Positions 34,251 to 42,149 of a stretch of 64,000 bases of DNA are shown here, one piece after another. The position numbers and the translations under genes were made by a program. Source of the stretch: an uncultured Lachnospiraceae bacterium (GTDB lineage: Bacteria > Bacillota > Clostridia > Lachnospirales > Lachnospiraceae); contig CAJTRK010000001.1 in NCBI GenBank assembly GCA_910578475.1, positions 124,001 through 188,000 of the forward strand, written 5' to 3'. How positions within the stretch are numbered: position 1 is the first letter of the stretch; each line of letters starts with the position of its first letter. Under the pieces are notes generated by a model that was not told where the DNA came from, made no database searches, and saw nothing but the letters and a program-made list of their open reading frames with translations.

Positions 34251-35345
34251 ATGAATACAAAGCCCATACATAAATATTACGCTGATTCGCTTGAGCAGAT
34301 ATTGCAGTATATAGATAAAATAGGGCATTATTACAAGAAGGATAATATTCTGAAAGTATTATGGTTTCGGGGACATGAATATAATTATTTTAATCTGGAA
34401 CCTAATTTGTTCAGGCAGGCGGAATATCTTTATAATGGCTCGAAGACATACAGCAACAACCATTTGCGGGAAGACTATCGATATCAGCATTTTATGGCAA
34501 GAAATTTTGATAAATTGGATTATCGGGAGCCTCGTTCCGTGTTTGAATGGCAGGAAGTCATGCAGCATTTTTTCTCTAAAACAAGGCTCATGGACTGGAG
34601 TGAATCGTTGTTTTCCGCATTGGAATTCGCGCTGGAGTCTTATATGATACCGTATAAAAATCTGGAAATTTCTGATAAACGGCATAAGATGCAGCCAACT
34701 TTATGGATTTTACAGCCAAATATATTGAATACCGCAGTTTATGACGCATTTTTAGAAGGAGAAGGTTTTCCACTGTTGAAACGCGCTTTGGGAAATTTGG
34801 ACAAATACGCCGAGAAAATAGGCAAAGAATTGAAATCGAACAGAGAAATTTATTTTTCACTGAAGGACCCGAAAGAACAAAACTTTAATAATATTGTCAG
34901 TGTCACCGCTTTGGAAGATTTGAAACGCTCGTATGCGGGAAATGAAGAAAATGCCCTGAGAAGAATGGAGCTGAATCCATTTTTTTATCTATTGTTGCGA
35001 GTCTATGCGGATGGAGTTCCTGTAGACTATGGAACTGTACCGCCATTGGCGATTATTCATCCGTACCATAGCCAGAGAATCAAAGCGCAGAAAGGTGTTT
35101 TTACCGTGTCGCCTTTTTATATTCCGGGTAAAAAGGAAGAACAAATTAAAGAAATGGGCGTCAGGTTTACCCCGATTGCTATGGAATATATGCCGGCCTG
35201 CCAGGAGTGCCTGTATGAAATACAACTGACGAATCCGGGGAAAATAGCTGAGCAAATGCGGACTATTGGATACAGAAGCAGCGATTTATATCCGGATACG
35301 CAAAGAGTTGCCCAGGATATGGAAAATACGGATTTTACAGCTTAA
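34251..35345 (+). CDS. FRG-domain protein
   Basis: The 364-aa protein carries the FRG (PF08867-like) pattern: WFRGHEYNYFNLEPNLFR near residues 38-55 and EWQEVMQHFFSKTRLMDW followed by SALEFAL near 100-130. FRG domains, named for Phe-Arg-Gly, are found in phage- and plasmid-associated proteins and in several anti-phage systems. The start ATG follows the stop TAG of the HEXXH gene without a gap, so the two are translationally coupled and probably work together. It ends 1 bp before the convergent HD gene. Confidence 0.82.
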   Translation: MNTKPIHKYYADSLEQILQYIDKIGHYYKKDNILKVLWFRGHEYNYFNLEPNLFRQAEYLYNGSKTYSNNHLREDYRYQHFMARNFDKLDYREPRSVFEWQEVMQHFFSKTRLMDWSESLFSALEFALESYMIPYKNLEISDKRHKMQPTLWILQPNILNTAVYDAFLEGEGFPLLKRALGNLDKYAEKIGKELKSNREIYFSLKDPKEQNFNNIVSVTALEDLKRSYAGNEENALRRMELNPFFYLLLRVYADGVPVDYGTVPPLAIIHPYHSQRIKAQKGVFTVSPFYIPGKKEEQIKEMGVRFTPIAMEYMPACQECLYEIQLTNPGKIAEQMRTIGYRSSDLYPDTQRVAQDMENTDFTA

Positions 35346-35346
35346 G

Positions 35347-35979
35347 CTAAGTATTATGGCTGGTAAAAAACAAGGAGGTTGTTGCAAAACTATTCTCCAC
35401 CACGCCCGGAAGCAGAGAATAAACAGAACAGCCAATCTGCTTTTCAAACAGCTCCTTAAGCTCTAAAATTTTTTTCCACCTGTCGATGGTTGCCGGATGA
35501 ATCCCGTAACGTATTGTCACGTCCACGAATCTTTTTTCCAACAGGCAGAAGCCCGTCGGCAGGGCCAGGGCGTCACATAACTGCACCAGCCGGTCATAAT
35601 CATCGTAGACAGCGTTTGCGACAAATTCTTTCATAAACAGGTAATCCTCATCGCTGATATCAAACGTTCCGATAGAAGTATTGATATCCTGTATCATGAA
35701 CGCATGGGAAATACATATTTGCGCTGCCTTTTTCCATCCGCGTTCCATGCAGTAACGATAACCGTCTATCAGATGTCTTTCTGAACTCACACCGGCATAA
35801 CGTCCGATATCATGTAACAGCCCGAAAAGATAGGCCTGCTCGGAGGACAGATTTTTACAATGCGATGCGATAGCCTTACAGGCTTTTGCTACATAACGGG
35901 AATGGTCTGTCCATGCGCCCGGATTGGATATGGCCGCTTCTTTCAGCGCCTGTTCTGCGGTCTGTATGCTTAATTCCAT
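35347..35979 (-). CDS. HD-domain phosphohydrolase
   Basis: The 210-aa protein has the HD metal-binding set: an early His (WTDHSRYVA), the paired HD in LFGLLHDIGRY, further His residues near HLIDGY and ISHAF, and a late Asp in LVQLCDAL. The family hydrolyses phosphate from nucleotides. GAGGGA precedes the start. It is convergent with the FRG gene and follows the AraC gene on the same strand; a shared transcript is possible but there is a 115-bp gap. Confidence 0.85.
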   Translation of the reverse strand: MELSIQTAEQALKEAAISNPGAWTDHSRYVAKACKAIASHCKNLSSEQAYLFGLLHDIGRYAGVSSERHLIDGYRYCMERGWKKAAQICISHAFMIQDINTSIGTFDISDEDYLFMKEFVANAVYDDYDRLVQLCDALALPTGFCLLEKRFVDVTIRYGIHPATIDRWKKILELKELFEKQIGCSVYSLLPGVVENSFATTSLFFTSHNT

Positions 35980-36096
35980 TTTTCCCTCACATTCCGCCGC
36001 GTAAGCGGCATTTTAATTGGCGGAAACGATAGCCGATTGACTTTACAGGTATCATTATAATGCGGTCAATGTGGAAAAAATATTGCATTTCTGCCT

Positions 36097-37008
36097 TTAT
36101 CTATCACAATCCTGCCATTTTTTCCGATATTCTGACGGTGTACAGTGTGCGTATTCCCGGAAGACTTTTCCAAAATAGCTGCTGCTCCCCAGACCGCATG
36201 TATGACCGATATCCGTAACGGATGTCTGTCCCCCTGCCAACATCCGGCAGGCCGCCTGCAGGCGGTAAGCCCTTATATACTCTGCGGGTGTCGTATGCAG
36301 ACAGTCATGGAAGACACGGAAACATTCCCGTTCACTCAGGTATGCTGCCGCCGCAAGTTCCGGGATGGAAATTTTCTCACGGTAATGTTCATGAATGAAT
36401 ATCATCATAAGCTTTATCTTATCATTGCTTTTGTCGGGTTTTCCTTTTTTCTCCTGCAAAGGGAGGGATAACTCAAAAAGCAGTAACCATATTTCCGACA
36501 GGGCTTCCCGTAGTTTTATCTCATATCCAGCCTCCTCTTCGGAAAAGCGAAATGCTTCCAGAATCAGCTTCAGGATTTTATCCTCTGCCGCATTACCCGG
36601 AAAAAAGGGAAGTAATTCAATTTGCGGGGCTGTCGTTACCGGCGTGATATATTTTTGTTCAATTCTGCTTCCCTGTTCTCCGGCAAGCAGAGAAACATCA
36701 AAGATATGAAGCAGCTGGATATTTTTCTCGGTCTGTGACACTGCTTTTGTCATATGGAGTACGTTGGAATTTACCATGCCGCCGCTGCCGGCGGGAAACA
36801 ACAATTTTCCGCCCGGCGTATCGTATTCAAGGCTGCCGCTTTCCATGTAAAAAAGCTCCACCGTTTTATGCCAGTGCCACGGCACATAACGTCCCGTATA
36901 CTTATCGAGTTCCGCTCTCGAAGCGATATAGGGGAAATCACTGGCGAAACCGGGAAGCAATTCTTCCTTGCTCCCGGTGTAAAATTCAATGCTTTGTATA
37001 TTCTTCAT
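36097..37008 (-). CDS. AraC-family transcriptional regulator
   Basis: The 303-aa protein has an N-terminal cupin-type sensor domain (PWHWHKTVELFYMESG near residue 41) and a C-terminal double helix-turn-helix: ISIPELAAAAYLSERECFRVF then VTDIGHTCGLGSSSYFGKVF, ending with CTPSEYRKKW. Typical members respond to sugars or metabolites. Genes under its control are not evident; it may regulate the HD gene or act elsewhere. The upstream ribosome binding site is weak. Confidence 0.88.
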   Translation of the reverse strand: MKNIQSIEFYTGSKEELLPGFASDFPYIASRAELDKYTGRYVPWHWHKTVELFYMESGSLEYDTPGGKLLFPAGSGGMVNSNVLHMTKAVSQTEKNIQLLHIFDVSLLAGEQGSRIEQKYITPVTTAPQIELLPFFPGNAAEDKILKLILEAFRFSEEEAGYEIKLREALSEIWLLLFELSLPLQEKKGKPDKSNDKIKLMMIFIHEHYREKISIPELAAAAYLSERECFRVFHDCLHTTPAEYIRAYRLQAACRMLAGGQTSVTDIGHTCGLGSSSYFGKVFREYAHCTPSEYRKKWQDCDR

Positions 37009-37140
37009 ATCTGCTCACCCGCATAACTGTAATGCTGTATGGAATTGATGAATTAAATATACTGGAACAGGCCGGGAATTGTCAATCGATAAGGGGTGTT
37101 CAGTGTTTTTTATCATCAAAGAAATTGTTGTCTGATATCA

Positions 37141-37545
37141 TTTATGGCAACAGGTATTATATCGCGAAACGTGTGTATGAGAATTTCGAAAACCTGAAAC
37201 GAAATATAGTAAAGGCATCTTGCATATCATGATAGTGAGCAGTATGATGAAAATGCAGTTATGCGTTATAATACATATGTTATAATGACAACAACTCTGT
37301 TTCATGCAGACGTCCGTAAGACGCTGGAACGGTTCATGGCCTGGAAGTTTCCTTTTATATCGCCGCAGGTTTTCCGGGATATGGACCTGATGTTGAAGGA
37401 ATTGAAATGATTTGGTCTGGATATAATAAAAGAGCTGAATGAACTGGTGAGTCCCGAATTTGTGAACGAACTTCAAAAGATGGAGTGGCGTTCTCTGGAT
37501 GGCATCATACGGCATCCGTATCATTTAAGGCGGGAGGAGAAGGAA
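37141..37545 (+). pseudogene. Decayed gene of unknown function (multiple lesions)
   Basis: Protein-like sequence continues across a frameshift near 37210 and an in-frame TGA near 37408. Pieces include RVYENFENLKRNI, then YNTYVIMTTTLFHADVRK and RFMAWKFPFISPQ, then FGLDIIKELNELVSPEF before the 65-aa ORF that follows in the same frame. I do not recognise the family. The pattern suggests an inactivated gene, perhaps once joined to the next ORF. Confidence 0.5.
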
Positions 37546-37743
37546 ATGGAAACAAAAACGAAATATTTCGGATATGATGAAGACCGGATTTCGGAGATTT
37601 TCCGTAACAGCAAGGCACAGGTGGATATCAATACCAAAATTGATGGGGCATTGACATTATCTCAGCTGGTTGAGTCAAGCAGTCGGTTATTAAAAGAAAA
37701 TGCAGATTTCCTGAGGGAAATCTATCATAATCTGGACGAATAA
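37546..37743 (+). CDS. Small hypothetical protein, 65 aa
   Basis: The ATG at 37546 follows GGGAGGAG with 6 bp spacing. The product begins METKTKYFGY and has a helix-rich tail with SSRLLKENADFLREI. It shares the reading frame of the decayed sequence before it, so it may be either a surviving C-terminal part or a true small gene. No membrane helix. Function unknown. Confidence 0.5.
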   Translation: METKTKYFGYDEDRISEIFRNSKAQVDINTKIDGALTLSQLVESSSRLLKENADFLREIYHNLDE

Positions 37744-37817
37744 AGCGCCCATTCACAACATATCTATGTACCGAAACCTGTTTTATTACATTTCACGGTG
37801 TATCAACAAACAATAAT

Positions 37818-37844
37818 TTGTTGTGTGATACCATTTGTGACAAC
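37818..37844 (+). promoter_or_regulatory. Operator-like element, copy B
   Basis: Same 27-bp element as at 29916-29942 (one mismatch), 70 bp before the first XRE gene. A perfect 7-bp inverted repeat CAACAAA/TTTGTTG (37804-37822) overlaps its left end. Probably an autoregulatory site. Confidence 0.72.
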
Positions 37845-37914
37845 ATCGAATGAATGGGGAAAAGCCTGCGAGGGACTTTAGTGTATACCGGAGACGGCAG
37901 GCAGACGGTATGGA

Positions 37915-38262
37915 ATGAAAACGCTGAACACAATTCTGAGAGATTTAAGAGAAGACCATGATATCAAACAGGATACCATCGCAAAATTTTTGGGCGTTTC
38001 TCAGCAGACATATTCTAATTATGAAAACGGACACCGCGAAATTCCTGTTATGGTCGTAAAAGAACTTGCAAAATTCTATAAGGTCAGTACTGATTATCTG
38101 CTGCGCTCTGATACGAGCTATCTCGGAAGTCTGAATATGAATGCTTCTTATGTCGATGATATTACAATGCACGACATTGTTTTCGATATCCAGACATTGG
38201 AAGAAGCAGAACGTAAAAATCTGGTAAAATATATTCGTTTCCTGCATCAGGACAATAAATGA
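37915..38262 (+). CDS. XRE-family transcriptional regulator, paralogue 1
   Basis: The 115-aa protein has an N-terminal helix-turn-helix (IKQDTIAKFLGVSQQTYSNYENG, residues 17-39 area) and a C-terminal segment with LRSDTSYLGS. It is followed by a paralogue of the same layout, each with the 27-bp element in front. The likely role is repression of its own promoter and of the island via operator A (inference). It has a weak upstream ribosome binding site. Confidence 0.85.
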   Translation: MKTLNTILRDLREDHDIKQDTIAKFLGVSQQTYSNYENGHREIPVMVVKELAKFYKVSTDYLLRSDTSYLGSLNMNASYVDDITMHDIVFDIQTLEEAERKNLVKYIRFLHQDNK

Positions 38263-38271
38263 ATCCCATAA

Positions 38272-38297
38272 TTGTTGTAAACCATAAATATCAACAT
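38272..38297 (+). promoter_or_regulatory. Operator-like element, degenerate copy D
   Basis: TTGTTGT then AAACCAT then ATCAACAT: same inverted ends as the other copies with a 1-bp shorter core. It lies directly after the first XRE stop. Confidence 0.45.
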
Positions 38298-38325
38298 GTA
38301 TATGTTGTATTAACTTGTCTGCGCG

Positions 38326-38352
38326 CTGTTGTATGATATTGTATTTTACAAC
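38326..38352 (+). promoter_or_regulatory. Operator-like element, copy C
   Basis: Ends TGTTGT and ACAAC with core ATGATATTGTAT; shares the GTTGTRTGATA left half with copies A and B. It lies about 140 bp before the second XRE gene. Confidence 0.65.
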
Positions 38353-38490
38353 GGAAAATGTCAGATGGGCAAGAGGGAATTACTGTGAAAAACAGACTGG
38401 AAAACAGATTTTTCACAAGCACATTTGTGCCAGGATGCTTTCAGGGTCGGCCCAAATATCGCGGGCTGCGGGAAAGGCATGGTTAATTTT

Positions 38491-38835
38491 ATGAAACAGA
38501 CACATGAACTTTTGCGGGAACTAAGGGATAAACATCATTATTGCCAGGCTTATGTCGCCAAGTATCTTGGGACAACACAGCAGAGTTATTCCAATTATGA
38601 GCTTGGTCTCCGTGAGATTCCGCTTCATCATATTGTAAAACTATCACATCTTTATCAGGTCAGTGTAGATTATCTGCTCAGCATCGACGGCCCTTATATG
38701 GGCAGCACCAATCTTTCACAGGAATATCTGGAAGGCGTTTCACTTCATCAGGTTGTTTATGAAATCCAGAATCTGGATGAGGAGAAAAGAAAGAGCCTGA
38801 CGGAATTTGTGCGTTTTCTGAACAGTCAGAACTAA
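38491..38835 (+). CDS. XRE-family transcriptional regulator, paralogue 2
   Basis: The 114-aa protein aligns end to end with the previous XRE gene (HTH region AYVAKYLGTTQQSYSNYELG, then YLLSIDGPYMGS and LDEEKRKSLTEFVRFL). I chose the ATG at 38491 because it aligns with the start of the paralogue; the ATG at 38479 is only 1 bp from AAAGG. The two could form hetero-oligomers or cross-regulate at the shared element. Confidence 0.82.
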   Translation: MKQTHELLRELRDKHHYCQAYVAKYLGTTQQSYSNYELGLREIPLHHIVKLSHLYQVSVDYLLSIDGPYMGSTNLSQEYLEGVSLHQVVYEIQNLDEEKRKSLTEFVRFLNSQN

Positions 38836-38920
38836 ATCTGCGTATATTCAAGCGAAATGTCCCGAACTTTTTATTTCCTGTCAACTTTTCATCATTTCAT
38901 GCCAAACCGGACAAAAAGTA

Positions 38921-38929
38921 TGGTACAAT
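38921..38929 (+). promoter_or_regulatory. Extended -10 promoter for the membrane protein gene
   Basis: TGG-TACAAT (extended -10 TGN motif) 53 bp before the start at 38982; the -35 is not clear, as is usual for extended -10 promoters. Confidence 0.45.
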
Positions 38930-38981
38930 AAAACCGGAAATTTTCAAACGATTGTGATGAATTTATGAGGGGGACGACACC

Positions 38982-39563
38982 ATGGAAAAAATGACAAAAG
39001 AACAACAGCAGCAAATCAGAGCACAATACAAAGAATATGAAGAAACAGTCTATGCGGACTACCCGGAGGTGAAGAAGTTCGTAAGACTGAAAAAGAGATG
39101 GCTCGGTTTTCTGATAATATTCGGTCTTGCGCTTGCCATTCTGAACAACGTGTGCACAACGATGATGACCGGAACGGCCGGAGTATCGATACTATATACG
39201 ATTGGGGCCGCCGTTGCGGGGTTTGGAGTAACGTTGATTTTTCTGCTGGCATCCATGAATCCGAACTGGAGGTTTTCGCTCTTTCTGCTTCTGGCAGGAT
39301 TCGGACGGATTATGTCTTTGTATGAAACGGTTACCAAATATTATGGAATCCATACACCGGGAGAAGTTCTGAAAGTCTATGCGTTGTCATTTACACAGCT
39401 GCCCTTTCTGACAACGCTGGAAATTCTTTCGTGGGTTTACGGTCTGCTGCTTATTTTGACGGCGGCAGCGCTCGTGGTTCCAAACCGCAGCAGGATGCTG
39501 GCGGTGCAGTCGGAAGAGCTCGCGGAAAAAATAAAGAGCTGTATGATGAACAACGAAAAGTAA
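38982..39563 (+). CDS. Four-TM membrane protein of unknown function
   Basis: The 193-aa protein has a charged N terminus (about 35 residues rich in Lys, Gln and Glu) and four predicted membrane helices (near residues 42-62, 70-92, 97-117 and 145-170). The GGGGGACGACACC upstream gives a good start. No motif recognised. It is followed 54 bp later by an AAA ATPase gene, possibly co-transcribed. Role unknown. Confidence 0.65.
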   Translation: MEKMTKEQQQQIRAQYKEYEETVYADYPEVKKFVRLKKRWLGFLIIFGLALAILNNVCTTMMTGTAGVSILYTIGAAVAGFGVTLIFLLASMNPNWRFSLFLLLAGFGRIMSLYETVTKYYGIHTPGEVLKVYALSFTQLPFLTTLEILSWVYGLLLILTAAALVVPNRSRMLAVQSEELAEKIKSCMMNNEK

Positions 39564-39616
39564 CAGAAAGTATAGATAAAGGGAAGTGAGAATGTAGAAC
39601 AGGGGGACGAAATTCG

Positions 39617-40510
39617 ATGATTTATCTGTCGCATTTTGAATTTCCGGGCAGGGAAACAGAATATAATTTTACAATGAATCAGAAACGGACGTGTTACGAT
39701 ACGGTATATCCTTTTCTTGTGTTATCCGAGCATCAGTTAAGGGAACTGGATTTCGAGCCGGTGACGATTTTATATGGAGGCAACGGCTCCGGTAAAACGA
39801 CGGCGCTGAATGTCATTGCGGAGAAGTTAGGTCTGGAGCGGGATACGCTGTATAACCGTACAAATTTTTTTGAAGAATATACGAGGCTGTGCAGCTGTCT
39901 GGGAAAAGAAACGGAGCGCGGGAAGCGGCGCATTCCCCGGATGCCGAAGGGCAGCCGGATTATCACAAGCGATGATGTTTTTGACTTTATGTTGAATCTG
40001 CGAAGCATCAATGACGGAATCGACCGGAAAAGAGAAGAATTGTTAGATGATTATCTGGACACAAAATATTCTCAGTTTACAATGCGTTCGATAGAGGACT
40101 ACGAGCAGTTGAAAAAGGTATGCTCTGTCAGGAGCAATACGCAGTCAAAATATATCCGCCGGAATCTGATGGACAATGTCCGCGAGCATTCCAACGGCGA
40201 AAGCGCTTTTCTGTATTTTACGGACAAAATCAAAGAAAACGGTCTCTATCTGCTGGACGAGCCGGAGAACAGCCTTTCTCCGGCGAAGCAACAGGAACTT
40301 CTGAAGTTTCTCGAAGACTCGGCGCGTTTTTTTGGCTGCCAGTTTATTATCGCCACCCATTCGCCCTTTTTATTGTCCATGCGGGGGGCGAAAATATATG
40401 ATATGGACGAAGAGGTGGTGGATGTAAAACGTTGGACAGAGCTTGAAAATGTCCGGACGTATTATGATTTTTTCAAAAAATATGAGAACGAGTTTCAGCA
40501 GTTTCCGTAA
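39617..40510 (+). CDS. ABC/SMC-like AAA family ATPase
   Basis: The 297-aa protein has Walker A GGNGSGKTT near residue 55, a signature-like HSNGESAFLYF, Walker B LYLLDEPENSLSP and an H-loop ATHSPFLL. It is the compact AAA_21-like type (as in OLD- or RecF-related ATPases), without a nuclease domain of its own. Such proteins often pair with an effector; here the neighbours are a membrane protein and a chemoreceptor. Function unknown. Confidence 0.8.
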   Translation: MIYLSHFEFPGRETEYNFTMNQKRTCYDTVYPFLVLSEHQLRELDFEPVTILYGGNGSGKTTALNVIAEKLGLERDTLYNRTNFFEEYTRLCSCLGKETERGKRRIPRMPKGSRIITSDDVFDFMLNLRSINDGIDRKREELLDDYLDTKYSQFTMRSIEDYEQLKKVCSVRSNTQSKYIRRNLMDNVREHSNGESAFLYFTDKIKENGLYLLDEPENSLSPAKQQELLKFLEDSARFFGCQFIIATHSPFLLSMRGAKIYDMDEEVVDVKRWTELENVRTYYDFFKKYENEFQQFP

Positions 40511-40709
40511 ATCGGCAAAATTTGCAGAGAAATGTATTACGATAACATGCGGATGTTCATACCGACCGGGATTTGTGTCAGCGAATTATTTCTGACCATA
40601 TATTTGACAGACATTAATGCTGATTTTTGGCAAATTTCAGAAAATAGAAGTATCATTTTATGCCTGGATATGTTATCCTGAAAATAACAAATGAACAGGA
40701 GGATATCCG

Positions 40710-42113
40710 GTGCGAGGGAAAAAACAGAACAGCTGTTACGAGGAAGATAAAGCCCTTCTGCTTGCCTTTATGGACAAGGCGGTTCAGGGGGATTTTTCGC
40801 AAATCGATACGGCGGCGTTTCATGATACCGCGATGGCTGAAAAGTACAACAGGGTATTGAATGCTTTTTTAAAATCCAATAATAATTTTGTGATGCGTTT
40901 GAACGATTCCATGTCGAGAATCGGCGACAGTTCCTGCGTCAAGGAAATGATAGAGCAGGTAAATTCTCAGACCGCGGCCATCAACGATATGCGCGGTTCG
41001 AGTCAGGAACTGGAAGATTCCATTCATAATATTCAGAATGCGGTGCAGAACATTCAGGGGAATGCCCATGAAGTCATTGCAACTTCGCAGAACAGTCTTG
41101 CAGGTATGAATGAAAGCGTGCGGATTGTGGACGAATCTGCGAAGCAGGTGCTTGCCATCAACGAGCAGGTTTCCGTTTTTCGTGAAAAAGCAATCAGCAT
41201 CAACAATATCATCGATATGGTGAAAAAAATCGCAAGCAAAAGCGGCATGCTCGCATTGAACGCGTCTATTGAAGCAGCCCGCGCCGGAGAGGCGGGAAGG
41301 GGATTTGCGGTGGTTGCGAACCAAATCAGAGACCTTTCTGCGAGCACAACGGCATCTGCGGAAGACGTGGTGCGGGATGTGGAAGAACTGATGCGGGGGA
41401 TTACGGCGCTTTCCGAGTCTATCGAAGAGACGACAACAAGGTTGAAGAACGGAAACGAAAGCGTCCATAAGTCCATAGAAGATATCGGCGGCACGCTGGT
41501 GCAGCTGAATTTTATCAGCGATGAGATAGATAATATTTACGAAGAAATCAATACGCAGTCCGGGCTGACGCAGAATTTTGTATCGTCTATCGACAGGATT
41601 GCGGACAGTTATGATACGCTGGCCGATGAATGTGTAGGTACAGGAGAACACCTGTACCGTATTTCGCGTGATATCGACCGGGCGAGAAGTGATATGGCAA
41701 GACATAATGCAAATATTTCGACGCTGGACTGGCTGACGGTTTTTGAAATCGACCATTTGATTTTTACCTGGCGTCTTTATAACAATCTGGCGGATTTCGA
41801 GCAGCTTAATATTACGCAGCTGAACAATCCGTCTGGCTGTAAGTTTGGAAAATGGGCGGCAGAACAGAAAGATTCCGGAATTGCGGGTTCTTCCGAGTTC
41901 CGACAGGCGGTCGGACTGCATGAAGAACTGCATAAACATGCCTGCGATTCCTGGCATGCCAAAGACAGGGGCGACCGGGAAAGCGCGCTTGCGAAGTTCG
42001 ACCAGGCTTATGAAGTTTACGGCAGGTTCCGGAAAGCGATGGAAGGTCTGCGCAGGGCGGTCAGGAATACCGTGGACAGCGAAGAAACGAACATGAAAAT
42101 ATATGCGATGTAG
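40710..42113 (+). CDS. Soluble methyl-accepting chemoreceptor with CZB domain
   Basis: The 467-aa protein lacks membrane helices. The N-terminal 60 residues are short; the coiled-coil signalling domain carries the conserved hairpin tip ([20 protein letters not shown]). The C terminus is a chemoreceptor zinc-binding (CZB) domain with His in FEIDHLIFTW, CKFGKW and HEELHKHA. CZB receptors sense zinc-linked oxidants or bleach in other bacteria. It starts with GTG at 40710, 7 bp after AGGAGG. It sits in a chemotaxis/motility-like group with the PocR receptor and a flagellin-like gene. Confidence 0.88.
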   Translation: MRGKKQNSCYEEDKALLLAFMDKAVQGDFSQIDTAAFHDTAMAEKYNRVLNAFLKSNNNFVMRLNDSMSRIGDSSCVKEMIEQVNSQTAAINDMRGSSQELEDSIHNIQNAVQNIQGNAHEVIATSQNSLAGMNESVRIVDESAKQVLAINEQVSVFREKAISINNIIDMVKKIASKSGMLALNASIEAARAGEAGRGFAVVANQIRDLSASTTASAEDVVRDVEELMRGITALSESIEETTTRLKNGNESVHKSIEDIGGTLVQLNFISDEIDNIYEEINTQSGLTQNFVSSIDRIADSYDTLADECVGTGEHLYRISRDIDRARSDMARHNANISTLDWLTVFEIDHLIFTWRLYNNLADFEQLNITQLNNPSGCKFGKWAAEQKDSGIAGSSEFRQAVGLHEELHKHACDSWHAKDRGDRESALAKFDQAYEVYGRFRKAMEGLRRAVRNTVDSEETNMKIYAM

Positions 42114-42149
42114 GAGAGGGGCCTCAGGCGCTCTGTAAGATAATAAGAT

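Noticed and set aside
35990..36020. Terminator for the AraC/HD strand from a GCCGC/GCGGC hairpin
   Set aside because: The T-rich flank is on the + side, so it would not terminate - strand transcripts; no + gene ends there.
40604..40632. TTGACA that might begin a promoter for the chemoreceptor gene
   Set aside because: No acceptable -10 at 16-19 bp spacing and no sigma-28 consensus before the gene.
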